The notes under the pieces were generated by a model. The model saw only the letters and a list, made by a program, of their open reading frames with translations, had not been told where the DNA came from and made no database searches. A DNA stretch of 44,975 bases, from the NCBI GenBank assembly GCA_934281565.1, contig CAKQXI010000005.1, positions 1 through 44,975 on the forward strand, written 5' to 3'. Positions 1 through 8,031 of the stretch are shown here, piece after piece. A program made the translations under genes and the position numbers. Source of the DNA: an uncultured Prevotella sp. GTDB taxonomy: Bacteria; Bacteroidota; Bacteroidia; Bacteroidales; Bacteroidaceae. How positions within the stretch are numbered: the first letter of the stretch is position 1; every line of letters begins with the position of its first letter.

Positions 1-177
1 GTACCTTATAAAGATACAAAAATAAATTTACATAAGCAAATACATTATGTTGATAATCAATAACTTACGACATATAAACACAAGTGTTAATTAGTAAAAA
101 GTTTAATGCGTTTGCCCTGTAGGATTCAGATGCGTTATATCTTATATATAAAAACATTAAAACATAAGTAACTGTTG

Positions 178-421
178 TCCATCATAGGCTTTCGACCTTG
201 TCCAGGGCGTGTTTCCAAGCCTTTGATACCATTTTCTTCATAACGTTTTATACTGTTGGTACAGTCACCTCTAATTGCTCGGCTATCTGGGAGGCTGTTT
301 TTCTTTCTGACTTCAGCAATATGGATTTGCATCTGATACGATATTGATGAGTTGGACCATTGTAATAGCCTTTCTCTAACTTGAGGCGATCAACCGCTGT
401 CAATTCAAAAAGCATTATCAT
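178..421 (-). pseudogene. IS630-family transposase, N-terminal relic
   Basis: Reading the minus strand from an ATG at 421, the translation begins MIMLFELTAVDRLKLEKGYY and runs through a helix-turn-helix segment (KTASQIAEQLEVTVPTV) to a stop. In the next frame the same protein continues as IKRYEENGIKGLETRPGQGR and KPMMD. This is the DNA-binding N-terminus typical of IS630/winged-helix transposases. The frame changes near 245-260, and homology ends near 178 where the DDE catalytic domain should begin, so only about 80 residues remain. No terminal inverted repeats were found. The element is dead. Confidence is good for the family and lower for the exact ends. Confidence 0.65.
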
Positions 422-469
422 ACATTTTTTAGTTGTATAATTCTTGTCTCATTTTCTGTTTAAAAAACA

Positions 470-2029
470 TTACTCAATCTTCCAATCTACAATATTTCCT
501 TTCTTTGCATCAAAGTTGATACCAACCTTTACTATTGGCTTGCCACATCTTGCAAAACGTTGGTCATAGTTTTTGAGATTGATTTGCTGTAATGCTGTTT
601 GGGCATCTTTGTTGAGCTTCAACTCGATGAGATAGAGCGTGTCCTCCGTAAGCATTACAATATCTACCCTACCATTTGGGGTATGTACTTCCACATCCAC
701 CACAAAGTGAGTCAAAAGCGTAAAGATGATAAATAACTCTTGCTGATAATGCCCCTCATAGTTGGTGTTATTGCAATATGGAACCGTACCCAAGAACTCC
801 TGTAGCAAGCGCAAGGCTCCATCCATATCACCCTGGCGTATCAATACAGACATTTGGGCAATGGCAACATCACCTTCCTCAGCATATATGCCATCCAAAT
901 AATTAGGCAAAAGGTTCTCAAACAGCCCCACCTTGATTTCCTTATTTGGTAAGTCAAGGGCAAAGAGTTGGCTCATCTTGTCATATCCCTTGATGGTAAT
1001 ATAACCACTCTGATATAGTAAAGGCGTGATTGTCTTCATATTCTCCGTAGGAGCATCAAAAGCAGATGAGCGAGCATACATTTTTCCTAACTTTGTAGGC
1101 AAGACCTTAAACTTCCTGAGCATATTGATAAGATAGGTCGGTGTACCCGAGCTAAACCAATAGGCACCGAAGTTCTTATCATCAAAACAATTGAGCAAAC
1201 TGTATGGATTGAAGACATCAGGAGATGCAGGCGAGAAATGATAACCATCATAATTCTCCTTGAGTTTTGCGATGGTTTCCTCTCTTGATATTTCTTGTGC
1301 CTTTGCCAGCATATCTATATCGTCCGACATTTGAGTCAACAGTTCCTCCTTGGTAATACCGCAAATACCTGCATATTCATCATCCATGGAAATGTTCTTA
1401 ATATTATTCAACTCGCTGAAGATGCTCACTTGTGAGAATTTGGTGATACCAGTGAGGAACACAAAACGAAGCTTTGGCTCACACATCTTGAGTGGGCTAT
1501 AAAAATTGCGCATGATATTGCGAAGTACATCCAATGACTCTTTTTCATGGGCAACATCAAGCATTGGGGCATCATATTCGTCAATGAGCACAACTACTTG
1601 CTTACCAGTCTTCTCATAAGCGGTATCTATCAAATCAGTAAGACGATTATTGGCTCCTTCTGTTGGATTCGTAATTCCCCATTTTGTTTCTTGCCTACTC
1701 AAAATGAAGCTAAGATACTCCTCCAACTGTTCTTTCTCCATGTGTTTGCCACCGCTCAAATCAAAATGAAGCACTGGATATTCAGTCCAATCCTTTTCCA
1801 GTTTTTCAATAGCAAGTCCCTTGAATAGTTCTTTCTTTCCTGAAAAATAACTTTCAAAGGTTGACACCAAAAGCGACTTACCAAAACGGCGCGGTCGTCC
1901 CAAGAAGAAATAGCATCCACCACCATGTGTCATACGGTAAATGTATTCCGTCTTATCAATATAGAGCTTATCTTCCTTGCGAATTCGCTCAAATGTCTGG
2001 ATTCCTACTGGATATAATTTTAATGCCAT
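470..2029 (-). CDS. AAA-ATPase-like protein with C-terminal PD-(D/E)XK nuclease domain
   Basis: 519 residues, the usual length for the Bacteroidetes family with an N-terminal AAA-ATPase-like domain and a C-terminal PDDEXK_9 (DUF1703) domain. Visible motifs: N-terminal YPVGIQTFERIR, a Walker A-like GRPRRFGKS near residues 43-52, a Walker B VVVLIDEYDAP near 145-155, a sensor-like FLTGITKFSQ, and the nuclease signature GRVDIV followed by YLIELKL near 458-477. The cellular role of the family is not established. Roles tied to mobile DNA or defence have been suggested because the genes occur in many copies. A paralogue lies at 41049-42614 and a collapsed copy at 19244-19417. A weak TAnnTTTG box lies upstream at 2055-2062. 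The gene stands alone, divergent from the Cys/Met-leader operon. Confidence 0.9.
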   Translation of the reverse strand: MALKLYPVGIQTFERIRKEDKLYIDKTEYIYRMTHGGGCYFFLGRPRRFGKSLLVSTFESYFSGKKELFKGLAIEKLEKDWTEYPVLHFDLSGGKHMEKEQLEEYLSFILSRQETKWGITNPTEGANNRLTDLIDTAYEKTGKQVVVLIDEYDAPMLDVAHEKESLDVLRNIMRNFYSPLKMCEPKLRFVFLTGITKFSQVSIFSELNNIKNISMDDEYAGICGITKEELLTQMSDDIDMLAKAQEISREETIAKLKENYDGYHFSPASPDVFNPYSLLNCFDDKNFGAYWFSSGTPTYLINMLRKFKVLPTKLGKMYARSSAFDAPTENMKTITPLLYQSGYITIKGYDKMSQLFALDLPNKEIKVGLFENLLPNYLDGIYAEEGDVAIAQMSVLIRQGDMDGALRLLQEFLGTVPYCNNTNYEGHYQQELFIIFTLLTHFVVDVEVHTPNGRVDIVMLTEDTLYLIELKLNKDAQTALQQINLKNYDQRFARCGKPIVKVGINFDAKKGNIVDWKIE

Positions 2030-2152
2030 AGTTACTTCGTTTGAAATGATATTGCAAATTTAGGCATTTTTTCCGAATTATCCGTCAGAAAGATAGAATA
2101 TTTAACAAGCATGGTTCTGACAACATACAAATTCTCAGCAATACTAACATAT

Positions 2153-2175
2153 TTGTGGTATGGCATCTACCACAA
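2153..2175. promoter_or_regulatory. Perfect 8-bp inverted repeat upstream of the operon promoter
   Basis: TTGTGGTA at 2153-2160, a 7-bp spacer, then TACCACAA at 2168-2175. The centre is about 43 bp upstream of the -33 element at 2207, which suits an activator or repressor dimer site for the operon starting at 2275. The repeat is seen directly; the regulator is unknown. Confidence 0.4.
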
Positions 2176-2206
2176 TGGAATGAAATAAAATACTCCATTC
2201 ATGTGA

Positions 2207-2237
2207 TTGCATAGAATACAAAAGCGCAGTACCTTTG
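2207..2237 (+). promoter_or_regulatory. Bacteroidetes-type promoter of the leader/SusCD operon
   Basis: TTG at 2207-2209, 20 bp, then TACCTTTG at 2230-2237 match the TTTG/TAnnTTTG consensus. Transcription should start near 2241-2245, which leaves about 30 nt before the leader ORF at 2275. Confidence 0.7.
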
Positions 2238-2274
2238 CACTCGTAAACATTTAATAACTTAAAGTAATAAATTT

Positions 2275-2454
2275 ATGAAACAAATGCGTAATATCTGCAA
2301 ACGAATGTGTTGTTGCTCACGAATGTGCATGGCAACTATCAAGAGAGTCTATCAACAGTTAAGTAATCATATCAAGTTAGTAAACAATGAAGAAATTATA
2401 TATCGCAATATTTACAGTAACATTCAGTTTAGTAGGCAATACAGTTTGGGCTAA
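2275..2454 (+). CDS. Cys/Met-rich leader peptide (putative attenuator uORF)
   Basis: This 59-codon ORF is the first ATG after the promoter. Its first 19 residues are MKQMRNICKRMCCCSRMCM, so 10 of 19 are sulfur amino acids, including three consecutive Cys codons (TGT TGT TGC). The rest of the ORF has none. It continues past the start of the next gene and ends 65 nt inside it, in a different frame. Short ORFs with clustered regulatory codons directly behind a promoter are the hallmark of leader peptides that sense charged tRNA. Polycysteine leaders that attenuate sulfur operons are described in mycobacteria. I infer that ribosome stalling when Cys or Met is scarce changes expression of the genes downstream. 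No clear intrinsic terminator lies between 2340 and 2387, so the mechanism could be translational or Rho-dependent. The ORF is certain, its role is inferred. Confidence 0.6.
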   Translation: MKQMRNICKRMCCCSRMCMATIKRVYQQLSNHIKLVNNEEIIYRNIYSNIQFSRQYSLG

Positions 2455-3358
2455 CCCTCATGTGGAAAACAATGCAGAGAGAAATAGCGTAGAAAACAAT
2501 AATACCGTATCATCTACCTATTATATCAATGCACCCCGTTTCGTTCGTCCTCTCATAGAGAAATGGATTAGCGAATATCGGAAAGTAGATTCTCGTGCTA
2601 ACTTTGCCATTGCAAAGACCGCAGAGACCAAAGGCAAAAGTTCACTCAATATCCAGTTGAAAGAAACTTCTGCCAACAACGACTTGGCTAAGCGCACCAT
2701 TTATTTTGCTGAGTATGCCATTCTTCCTGTGACTGGCAAGAACTCAGAAGCTGCCAAGACACTTGCAAAACAAGAACTAAACAGTAAGAACATCAAAAGT
2801 TTGTTTTTTGAGAAAGACGACTTTGAGGAACCAGACAAGACCGACAAGAAAGCTGCAGCTTATGTAGTCTATACAGGCAATAGCAGCCAGTCCATATCTG
2901 CAGAATTTGCCTCTCATTATGGCAAGGATGCCTCCAGTTTTAGGGGGAAGCGTATCGTTGGAGACGATTTATTTTTGAACACTGCCATAGTGAAAGATCC
3001 TCAAGGCATCACATTCAATGCCATTCCAAACATTTATGATTTGAACACTCGCAAGCTCAAGTCTGACCTTGCTCTCTTACCCATTGATGTCGAAAAGAGC
3101 CAACGTTCTGCATTTGCAGAAGGATCAACGATTGATGATCTCATTCGTGTGCTCGAAGCCAATAGGGGGAATAGCATCCCAATAGAGCGTGTAGGGTTCT
3201 CTTACCAAGATGGCGACAGCAATATTACTAATTTTATTGCATGGATATTGACGGAAGGTGAAAACTATAACCATGACTTCGGCTTGCTCAGACTTGATGC
3301 CAAGCTCGTGGCACAGCAAGCCAAGCAATTATCGAACAGACTTACCGCACAGAAGTAA
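2387..3358 (+). CDS. Periplasmic PstS-like (PBP-like) substrate-binding protein
   Basis: 323 residues with a signal peptide (MKKLYIAIFTVTFSLVGNTVWA, cleavage after VWA). The mature part resembles the PBP_like_2/PstS-type fold often seen near Bacteroidetes outer-membrane transporters: YYINAPRFVRPLIEKWISEY near residues 45-65, and a later ITNFIAWILTEG segment near 285. It has no lipobox and is probably soluble in the periplasm. The start overlaps the leader ORF, so its translation may be coupled to leader translation. It lies 27 nt before susC, so the two are co-transcribed. The ligand cannot be read from the sequence. The context (SusCD, M20 amidohydrolase, Cys/Met leader) hints at a sulfur-containing or amidated amino-acid compound, which is inference. 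Family assignment is moderately sure. Confidence 0.6.
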   Translation: MKKLYIAIFTVTFSLVGNTVWANPHVENNAERNSVENNNTVSSTYYINAPRFVRPLIEKWISEYRKVDSRANFAIAKTAETKGKSSLNIQLKETSANNDLAKRTIYFAEYAILPVTGKNSEAAKTLAKQELNSKNIKSLFFEKDDFEEPDKTDKKAAAYVVYTGNSSQSISAEFASHYGKDASSFRGKRIVGDDLFLNTAIVKDPQGITFNAIPNIYDLNTRKLKSDLALLPIDVEKSQRSAFAEGSTIDDLIRVLEANRGNSIPIERVGFSYQDGDSNITNFIAWILTEGENYNHDFGLLRLDAKLVAQQAKQLSNRLTAQK

Positions 3359-3385
3359 TCGTATTTTTGTAAATCAATAGCGTAT

Positions 3386-6300
3386 ATGAAAACAGTTAAA
3401 AGAATTGTTTTAGGGATAGTTGTGTCTATACTTCCAGCGATAACATATGCACAAAATGTGATTACGGGTCATATTGTAGATGCCCAGACCAATGAGCCAC
3501 TGATAGGTGCATCGGTTATCGTGAAAGGTGAAAAGACAGAAGGTGTGGTTACTGACGTGGATGGTAATTTCAGTTTGCAAACCCATCATGCCGCCCCATT
3601 GAAGTTGAAAGTGGAATACATTGGCTATCGTCCAATAGACATAGAAGTATATGATGCCGAAGAACCAGTGGACATCAAGTTGAGAGAGAAGCACGACTTC
3701 CTTGGTGAGGTGGTTGTGTTAGGATACACCACAGTGAAAAGGCAAAACTTGACTGGTGCCATCGCTTCTGTCAAAGGGAGTGATGTTGTATCAACGGCAG
3801 CCACAGGATTTAACGAGCAAATACAAGGTCAAGCTCCAGGTCTTATCATTTCTGGTACTTCTGGCACTCCTGGCTCCAATGTATTTATCCGCTTGCGTGG
3901 AACCACATCCATCAACGCTGGCAATGATCCATTATATGTAATAGATGGTGTGCCTTTTAATTCGCAGCCTTTGCAAACTATCAGCAATGGTGGACAAACA
4001 ATAAACCCATTGTCTGACTTGAACCCAAATGACATAGAGAAAATAGAAGTGCTGAAAGATGCCAGTGCCACAGCCATTTATGGTGCACGTGGTGCGAATG
4101 GAGTAATCTTGGTAACAACCAAGCGTGGTGCTCGTGGACAGAAAACACGTGTTTCTTTCAACGCTGAATATGGATTTGCCAAAGCAGCGAAACTTTGGGA
4201 CTTAGCCACTGGTCCTGAGACTGCACAAATATTGAATGAGGCTTGGGTGAATGATGGAAAAGACCCTGCGCTCATTCCTTATCGCTCGAAAGAAGCAGGT
4301 GGACTGGGAACACCAGCAGAGCAACAGACTTACGATAGGCAAGATGTGTTGTTCAGAACAGCCACTGTACAAAACTACAATATATCTGTGGGTGGTGGCA
4401 ATGAGCGCACACGGTTCTACGTCGGTGGCGAATATACCAATCAAGAGGCTATCGTAAAGACCCAAGACTTCCAGCGATTGAGCCTTAGGGTAAATCTGGA
4501 TTACGATATTAACAAGCAACTAACTCTTTCCACCAGTACATCCTTGTCGTGGACCAAACGTTCCTTGAGCAGGATAGGCAATAGTCCGAAAGGTATATTG
4601 CAAGCATCGGTCCATCATAGCACGCTCCTAAATCCATTTAACGAGGATGGCAGTTATGCTCGATATGGTATCTTCGACAATATCTATGCTTTGATAGAGA
4701 ATAGCAATCACCATGCTTATGGATTGAGAACTGTAGACAATGTCAACCTCACTTGGAAAATTCTCAAGGGACTGCGCTTTAAGTCTTCGGCAAGTCTTGA
4801 TTACAACAATTATCGTGAAAAAAGATATTTCAACACCAACCTTGCGGATGGTCAGCCCAGTGGCAACGCCACAGATGCAACTTCTCTGAATTATACCATT
4901 ACAGCCGAGCAGTTGCTCAACTACAATGCTGATTTCGGAAAAATCCATTCTTTGGCAGCCTTTGTTGGAAACTCCATCCAATATACAGGATTGAGGACAC
5001 AATCTATCTCAGGTTCCAATTTCCCCAGTGATAGCTTTCAGGAAATATCTTCTGCCGCAGTAACCACAGGCACGACAGCTTCCTCTACCTCTACTTTGGT
5101 ATCATGGTTTGGCGGCATCAATTATAGCTTGCTCAATCGCTACGCTTTCGATGGCAATCTCAGAGCCGATGCCTCGTCTCGCTTTGGTTCAAATCATCGT
5201 TGGGGTATCTTTCCATCCTTGGGTTTGTCTTGGACACTTTCTGAGGAGGAGTTCTTGAAAGGAATAAAGTTCATTGATGCCTTGAAGTTGAAGACCAGCA
5301 TCGGATGGAGTGGCAACCAAAATATAGATGACTTTGCCAGCCTTGGCTTATGGTCGGGTGGCGGCACCTATAACAATGAGTCGGGCTTACTCCACAGTCA
5401 GTTAGCCAATCCCGACTTAAAGTGGGAAACAACACGCCAGTGGAACATTGGTCTGGAAGGCTCATTCTTGGGTGGAAGACTTTCTTTTGAACTTGATTAC
5501 TATAATAAATATACATACGATTTGCTGCTTTCTACTCCTATTCCTGGCAAGACAGGTTTTTCTTCCATTTATAGCAATGTTGGTGAGATGAGCAATAAAG
5601 GCGTAGAGTTCCAGATTACTTCACAAAACATCAAGAGCAAGGACTTTGAATGGACTACATCTTTCAATATCTCCCATAATGTGAACAATGTTGAAAAACT
5701 CCCTGTTTCTTTCTCACAGTATGATAGGGACTGGGTGCGACTGGAACAAGGAAAGCCTATGTATTCATTCTGGTTATACAAGCAATTGTATGTTGACCCC
5801 GAGACAGGAAATGCAGTATATGAGGATGTGGATAAGGATGGCAAGATAACTGTCGCCGACCGTCAGATAGTAGGTAATGCTTGGCCTGATTTCACTGGTG
5901 GACTGAAGAACACCTTCAAGTACAAAAACTTTGACTTGTCCTTATTCTTCTATTTCTCCGTTGGCAACGATGTGTTCAATATGAACCGTTTCTTTCAAGA
6001 GCACGGAGGTATGCGTGGTACCAACTGGGGCTTTTTGAAAAGTCAGATGCGCCGTTGGCAAAAGCCCGGAGATATTACCGACATTCCAAAAGCCTCAACA
6101 CTTCCCAATGCCGATGGAAGCTATAACAATGGTTTTGCGAGCAGCAGGTTCTTGGAGGACGGTTCGTTCCTCCGCTTACGCAACTTGTCTTTTGGATATA
6201 CATTGCCGAAGATATGGATTGTAAGAGCAGGCATCGAGAACCTAAGGGTGTATGTCAATATCACCAATTTGTTTACTATCACCAGCTATTCTGGTGCAGA

Positions 6301-6412
6301 CCCAGAAGGAAACACGGCTGCCGATTATACTCATGGCACTGTGCAGGGACTGGACTTTGCTATTCCTCCACAGCCTCGACAGATTGTTTTCGGATTGAAT
6401 GTTACGATGTAG
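3386..6412 (+). CDS. SusC/RagA-family TonB-linked outer membrane transporter
   Basis: 1008 residues, normal for the family. In order: signal peptide ending TYAQ, a CarboxypepD-regulatory-like domain (ITGHIVDAQTNEPLIGASV, about residues 27-105), the plug (VVVLGYTTVKRQNLTGAIAS through EVLKDASATAIYGARGANGV, about 115-245), then the 22-strand barrel with the usual DVDKDGKITVADRQIVG loop and the closing RQIVFGLNVTM. SusC proteins import oligomers or small compounds through the outer membrane with TonB energy, under a SusD lid. The gene sits between the binding protein and susD, on the same strand and close to both. There is no anti-sigma/sigma pair or hybrid two-component regulator nearby and no glycoside hydrolase, so this does not look like a classical polysaccharide-utilization locus. 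Confidence 0.95.
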   Translation: MKTVKRIVLGIVVSILPAITYAQNVITGHIVDAQTNEPLIGASVIVKGEKTEGVVTDVDGNFSLQTHHAAPLKLKVEYIGYRPIDIEVYDAEEPVDIKLREKHDFLGEVVVLGYTTVKRQNLTGAIASVKGSDVVSTAATGFNEQIQGQAPGLIISGTSGTPGSNVFIRLRGTTSINAGNDPLYVIDGVPFNSQPLQTISNGGQTINPLSDLNPNDIEKIEVLKDASATAIYGARGANGVILVTTKRGARGQKTRVSFNAEYGFAKAAKLWDLATGPETAQILNEAWVNDGKDPALIPYRSKEAGGLGTPAEQQTYDRQDVLFRTATVQNYNISVGGGNERTRFYVGGEYTNQEAIVKTQDFQRLSLRVNLDYDINKQLTLSTSTSLSWTKRSLSRIGNSPKGILQASVHHSTLLNPFNEDGSYARYGIFDNIYALIENSNHHAYGLRTVDNVNLTWKILKGLRFKSSASLDYNNYREKRYFNTNLADGQPSGNATDATSLNYTITAEQLLNYNADFGKIHSLAAFVGNSIQYTGLRTQSISGSNFPSDSFQEISSAAVTTGTTASSTSTLVSWFGGINYSLLNRYAFDGNLRADASSRFGSNHRWGIFPSLGLSWTLSEEEFLKGIKFIDALKLKTSIGWSGNQNIDDFASLGLWSGGGTYNNESGLLHSQLANPDLKWETTRQWNIGLEGSFLGGRLSFELDYYNKYTYDLLLSTPIPGKTGFSSIYSNVGEMSNKGVEFQITSQNIKSKDFEWTTSFNISHNVNNVEKLPVSFSQYDRDWVRLEQGKPMYSFWLYKQLYVDPETGNAVYEDVDKDGKITVADRQIVGNAWPDFTGGLKNTFKYKNFDLSLFFYFSVGNDVFNMNRFFQEHGGMRGTNWGFLKSQMRRWQKPGDITDIPKASTLPNADGSYNNGFASSRFLEDGSFLRLRNLSFGYTLPKIWIVRAGIENLRVYVNITNLFTITSYSGADPEGNTAADYTHGTVQGLDFAIPPQPRQIVFGLNVTM

Positions 6413-6422
6413 TTGAAGTTTC

Positions 6423-6450
6423 GCAAAGGGAGTGATAACTTCCCCTTTGC
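6423..6450 (+). repeat. Hairpin in the susC-susD gap containing an 18-nt shared motif
   Basis: GCAAAGGG (6423-6430) pairs with CCCTTTGC (6443-6450). The loop region carries AAGGGAGTGATAACTTCC (6426-6443), which recurs exactly at 7955-7972 in the next intergenic gap of the operon. No T-run follows, so it is more likely an mRNA-stability or partial-attenuation element than a terminator. Confidence 0.5.
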
Positions 6451-6492
6451 AAAAATTGAACAACGAAAAAAGTATTTTAAAGGAAAAGAAAT

Positions 6493-7839
6493 ATGAAGAA
6501 GAAATATATAAGCATCCTGGTTCTGGCATCTTTGGTATTCTTCCCCTCTTGCTCTGACTTTTTGCAGCAGGAACCTGCCAATTATGTGTCAGATAAAGCG
6601 GTCATCGTAGATGAGAGTTCAGCCAATTCTGCCTTGAACGGAGCATACCATACGCTGGGAAACAGCGCATATTACGGAGGACGTTATTTTGATGCTGGCA
6701 TCAACTTAGCGGGTGACAATGTGACTTGGACTGGTTCGCTTAATTTTTATTACGACTTTGATACGCATCAGTACAGTGCCGAAAACCAATTGTTGGCACA
6801 GGCTTGGTATGGTATCTATGCCACCGTAAACCAAGCCAACCAAGTAATCGACAAGACCAATGCCCTTACCAATATATCAGAGGCTGCAAAGAAACGCATA
6901 GTGGCAGAGGCAACAGTAATTCGCTCTCTGGCGTTTTTTGACTTGGCAAGGACATGGGGCAACATTCCTATCGTCAAGGAAGCGACATCTTCACCAACTC
7001 AATTTGACGGAGTAAAGCAGACAGCAGCCAAGGATGTATATGCCGATATCGTGAAAGAAATCTTGGCAGTATATCCCGACTTAAGTTCTCCTTCCGACAA
7101 AGTGCATATCAATCAAGCGGTGGCAGAGGCTTTCCTTGCAAGAGTCTATCTCTACCTAAAGGATTATGACCATGCCGAGGAATATTCCACCAAGGTTATA
7201 TCCAATCCATATTATCAGTTGGGAAGCATCCAAGACCTAATAGATAGCAAGCAGACGAGCGAGAGCATTTGGGAATTGGCGTTCTCTACTTCTCGCACTA
7301 ACGACCAGAGTGCTTATTGGCGTTCACCCAACGATGGTGGTAGACATGAGTGGGGACCATCCAAGGACTTAGTCAATCTGTTGAAAGACCCTAACGTGGG
7401 AGGCGACAGAAAAGCATTCTTCGCCGATTACTCTACTTCTCAAGTGCCAGATTATTATGTAGGTACACTCTATCATCGTTCTACAAGCGATGATGATGTG
7501 ATACTCTTTCGACTGGCTGAACAATACCTAATTCGTGCAGAGGCGAGGGCAAAAAAGCAATCTCCCGACTTGAGAGGTGCCTTGGTTGACCTAAATACCA
7601 TCAAGGCTCGCTCTCATGTTCCAACCCTTGATGGAGCACCGCCCCAATCAGAAATCATACAAGCCATAGAAGATGAGAACAGAGTGGAGTTTGCGCTTGA
7701 GCCACATCGTTGGTTCGACCTTGTGAGAACGGGAAGGGCTGTAGAGGTGTTGAAAGTAAAAGATACCCAGACTGTTTTCCCTATCCCATATAATGACATC
7801 TTGGCGGACAAGGACTTGGTACAGAATAAAGATTATTAG
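6493..7839 (+). CDS. SusD/RagB-family outer-membrane lipoprotein
   Basis: 448 residues with a lipoprotein signal (LVFFPSCSDF, lipidated Cys at about residue 20). The protein has the all-helical SusD build with TPR-like repeats (ATVIRSLAFFDLARTWGNIP; VAEAFLARVYLYLKDYDHAE) and the closing segment ALEPHRWFDLVRTGRAVEVL then FPIPYNDI that marks the family. It is the surface lid of the neighbouring SusC, 80 nt upstream, and binds substrate at the cell surface. At 448 residues it is a little shorter than typical glycan-binding SusD proteins. Confidence 0.93.
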   Translation: MKKKYISILVLASLVFFPSCSDFLQQEPANYVSDKAVIVDESSANSALNGAYHTLGNSAYYGGRYFDAGINLAGDNVTWTGSLNFYYDFDTHQYSAENQLLAQAWYGIYATVNQANQVIDKTNALTNISEAAKKRIVAEATVIRSLAFFDLARTWGNIPIVKEATSSPTQFDGVKQTAAKDVYADIVKEILAVYPDLSSPSDKVHINQAVAEAFLARVYLYLKDYDHAEEYSTKVISNPYYQLGSIQDLIDSKQTSESIWELAFSTSRTNDQSAYWRSPNDGGRHEWGPSKDLVNLLKDPNVGGDRKAFFADYSTSQVPDYYVGTLYHRSTSDDDVILFRLAEQYLIRAEARAKKQSPDLRGALVDLNTIKARSHVPTLDGAPPQSEIIQAIEDENRVEFALEPHRWFDLVRTGRAVEVLKVKDTQTVFPIPYNDILADKDLVQNKDY

Positions 7840-7845
7840 TATATA

Positions 7846-8000
7846 GGAATTTAAGAGAAGTTAAAGGAATTAAAGAAGTTAGAGAAGTTAAAGCCAAATG
7901 CTTTATGGCTTAAACCAGGTAAAATAAGGTAATGCCTTTAACTTCTAACGACCGAAGGGAGTGATAACTTCCGATAACTTCTTTAACTTCTGAAAAAATC
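7846..8000 (+). repeat. GAAGTTA-rich inverted-repeat region between susD and the M20 gene
   Basis: This 190-nt gap carries several GAAGTTAAAG/GAAGTTA units on the left (7855-7893) and their complements CTTTAACTTC/TAACTTC on the right (7935-7992). They can fold into a long imperfect stem around 7878-7950, enclosed by an outer stem to about 7990. The right part also holds AAGGGAGTGATAACTTCC (7955-7972), identical to 6426-6443. The structure could set the relative expression of the M20 gene or stabilise mRNA. No promoter of the TAnnTTTG type is evident here. Confidence 0.5.
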
Positions 8001-8031
8001 AATAATCAACAGCAAAAAATCAAGAGATAAA

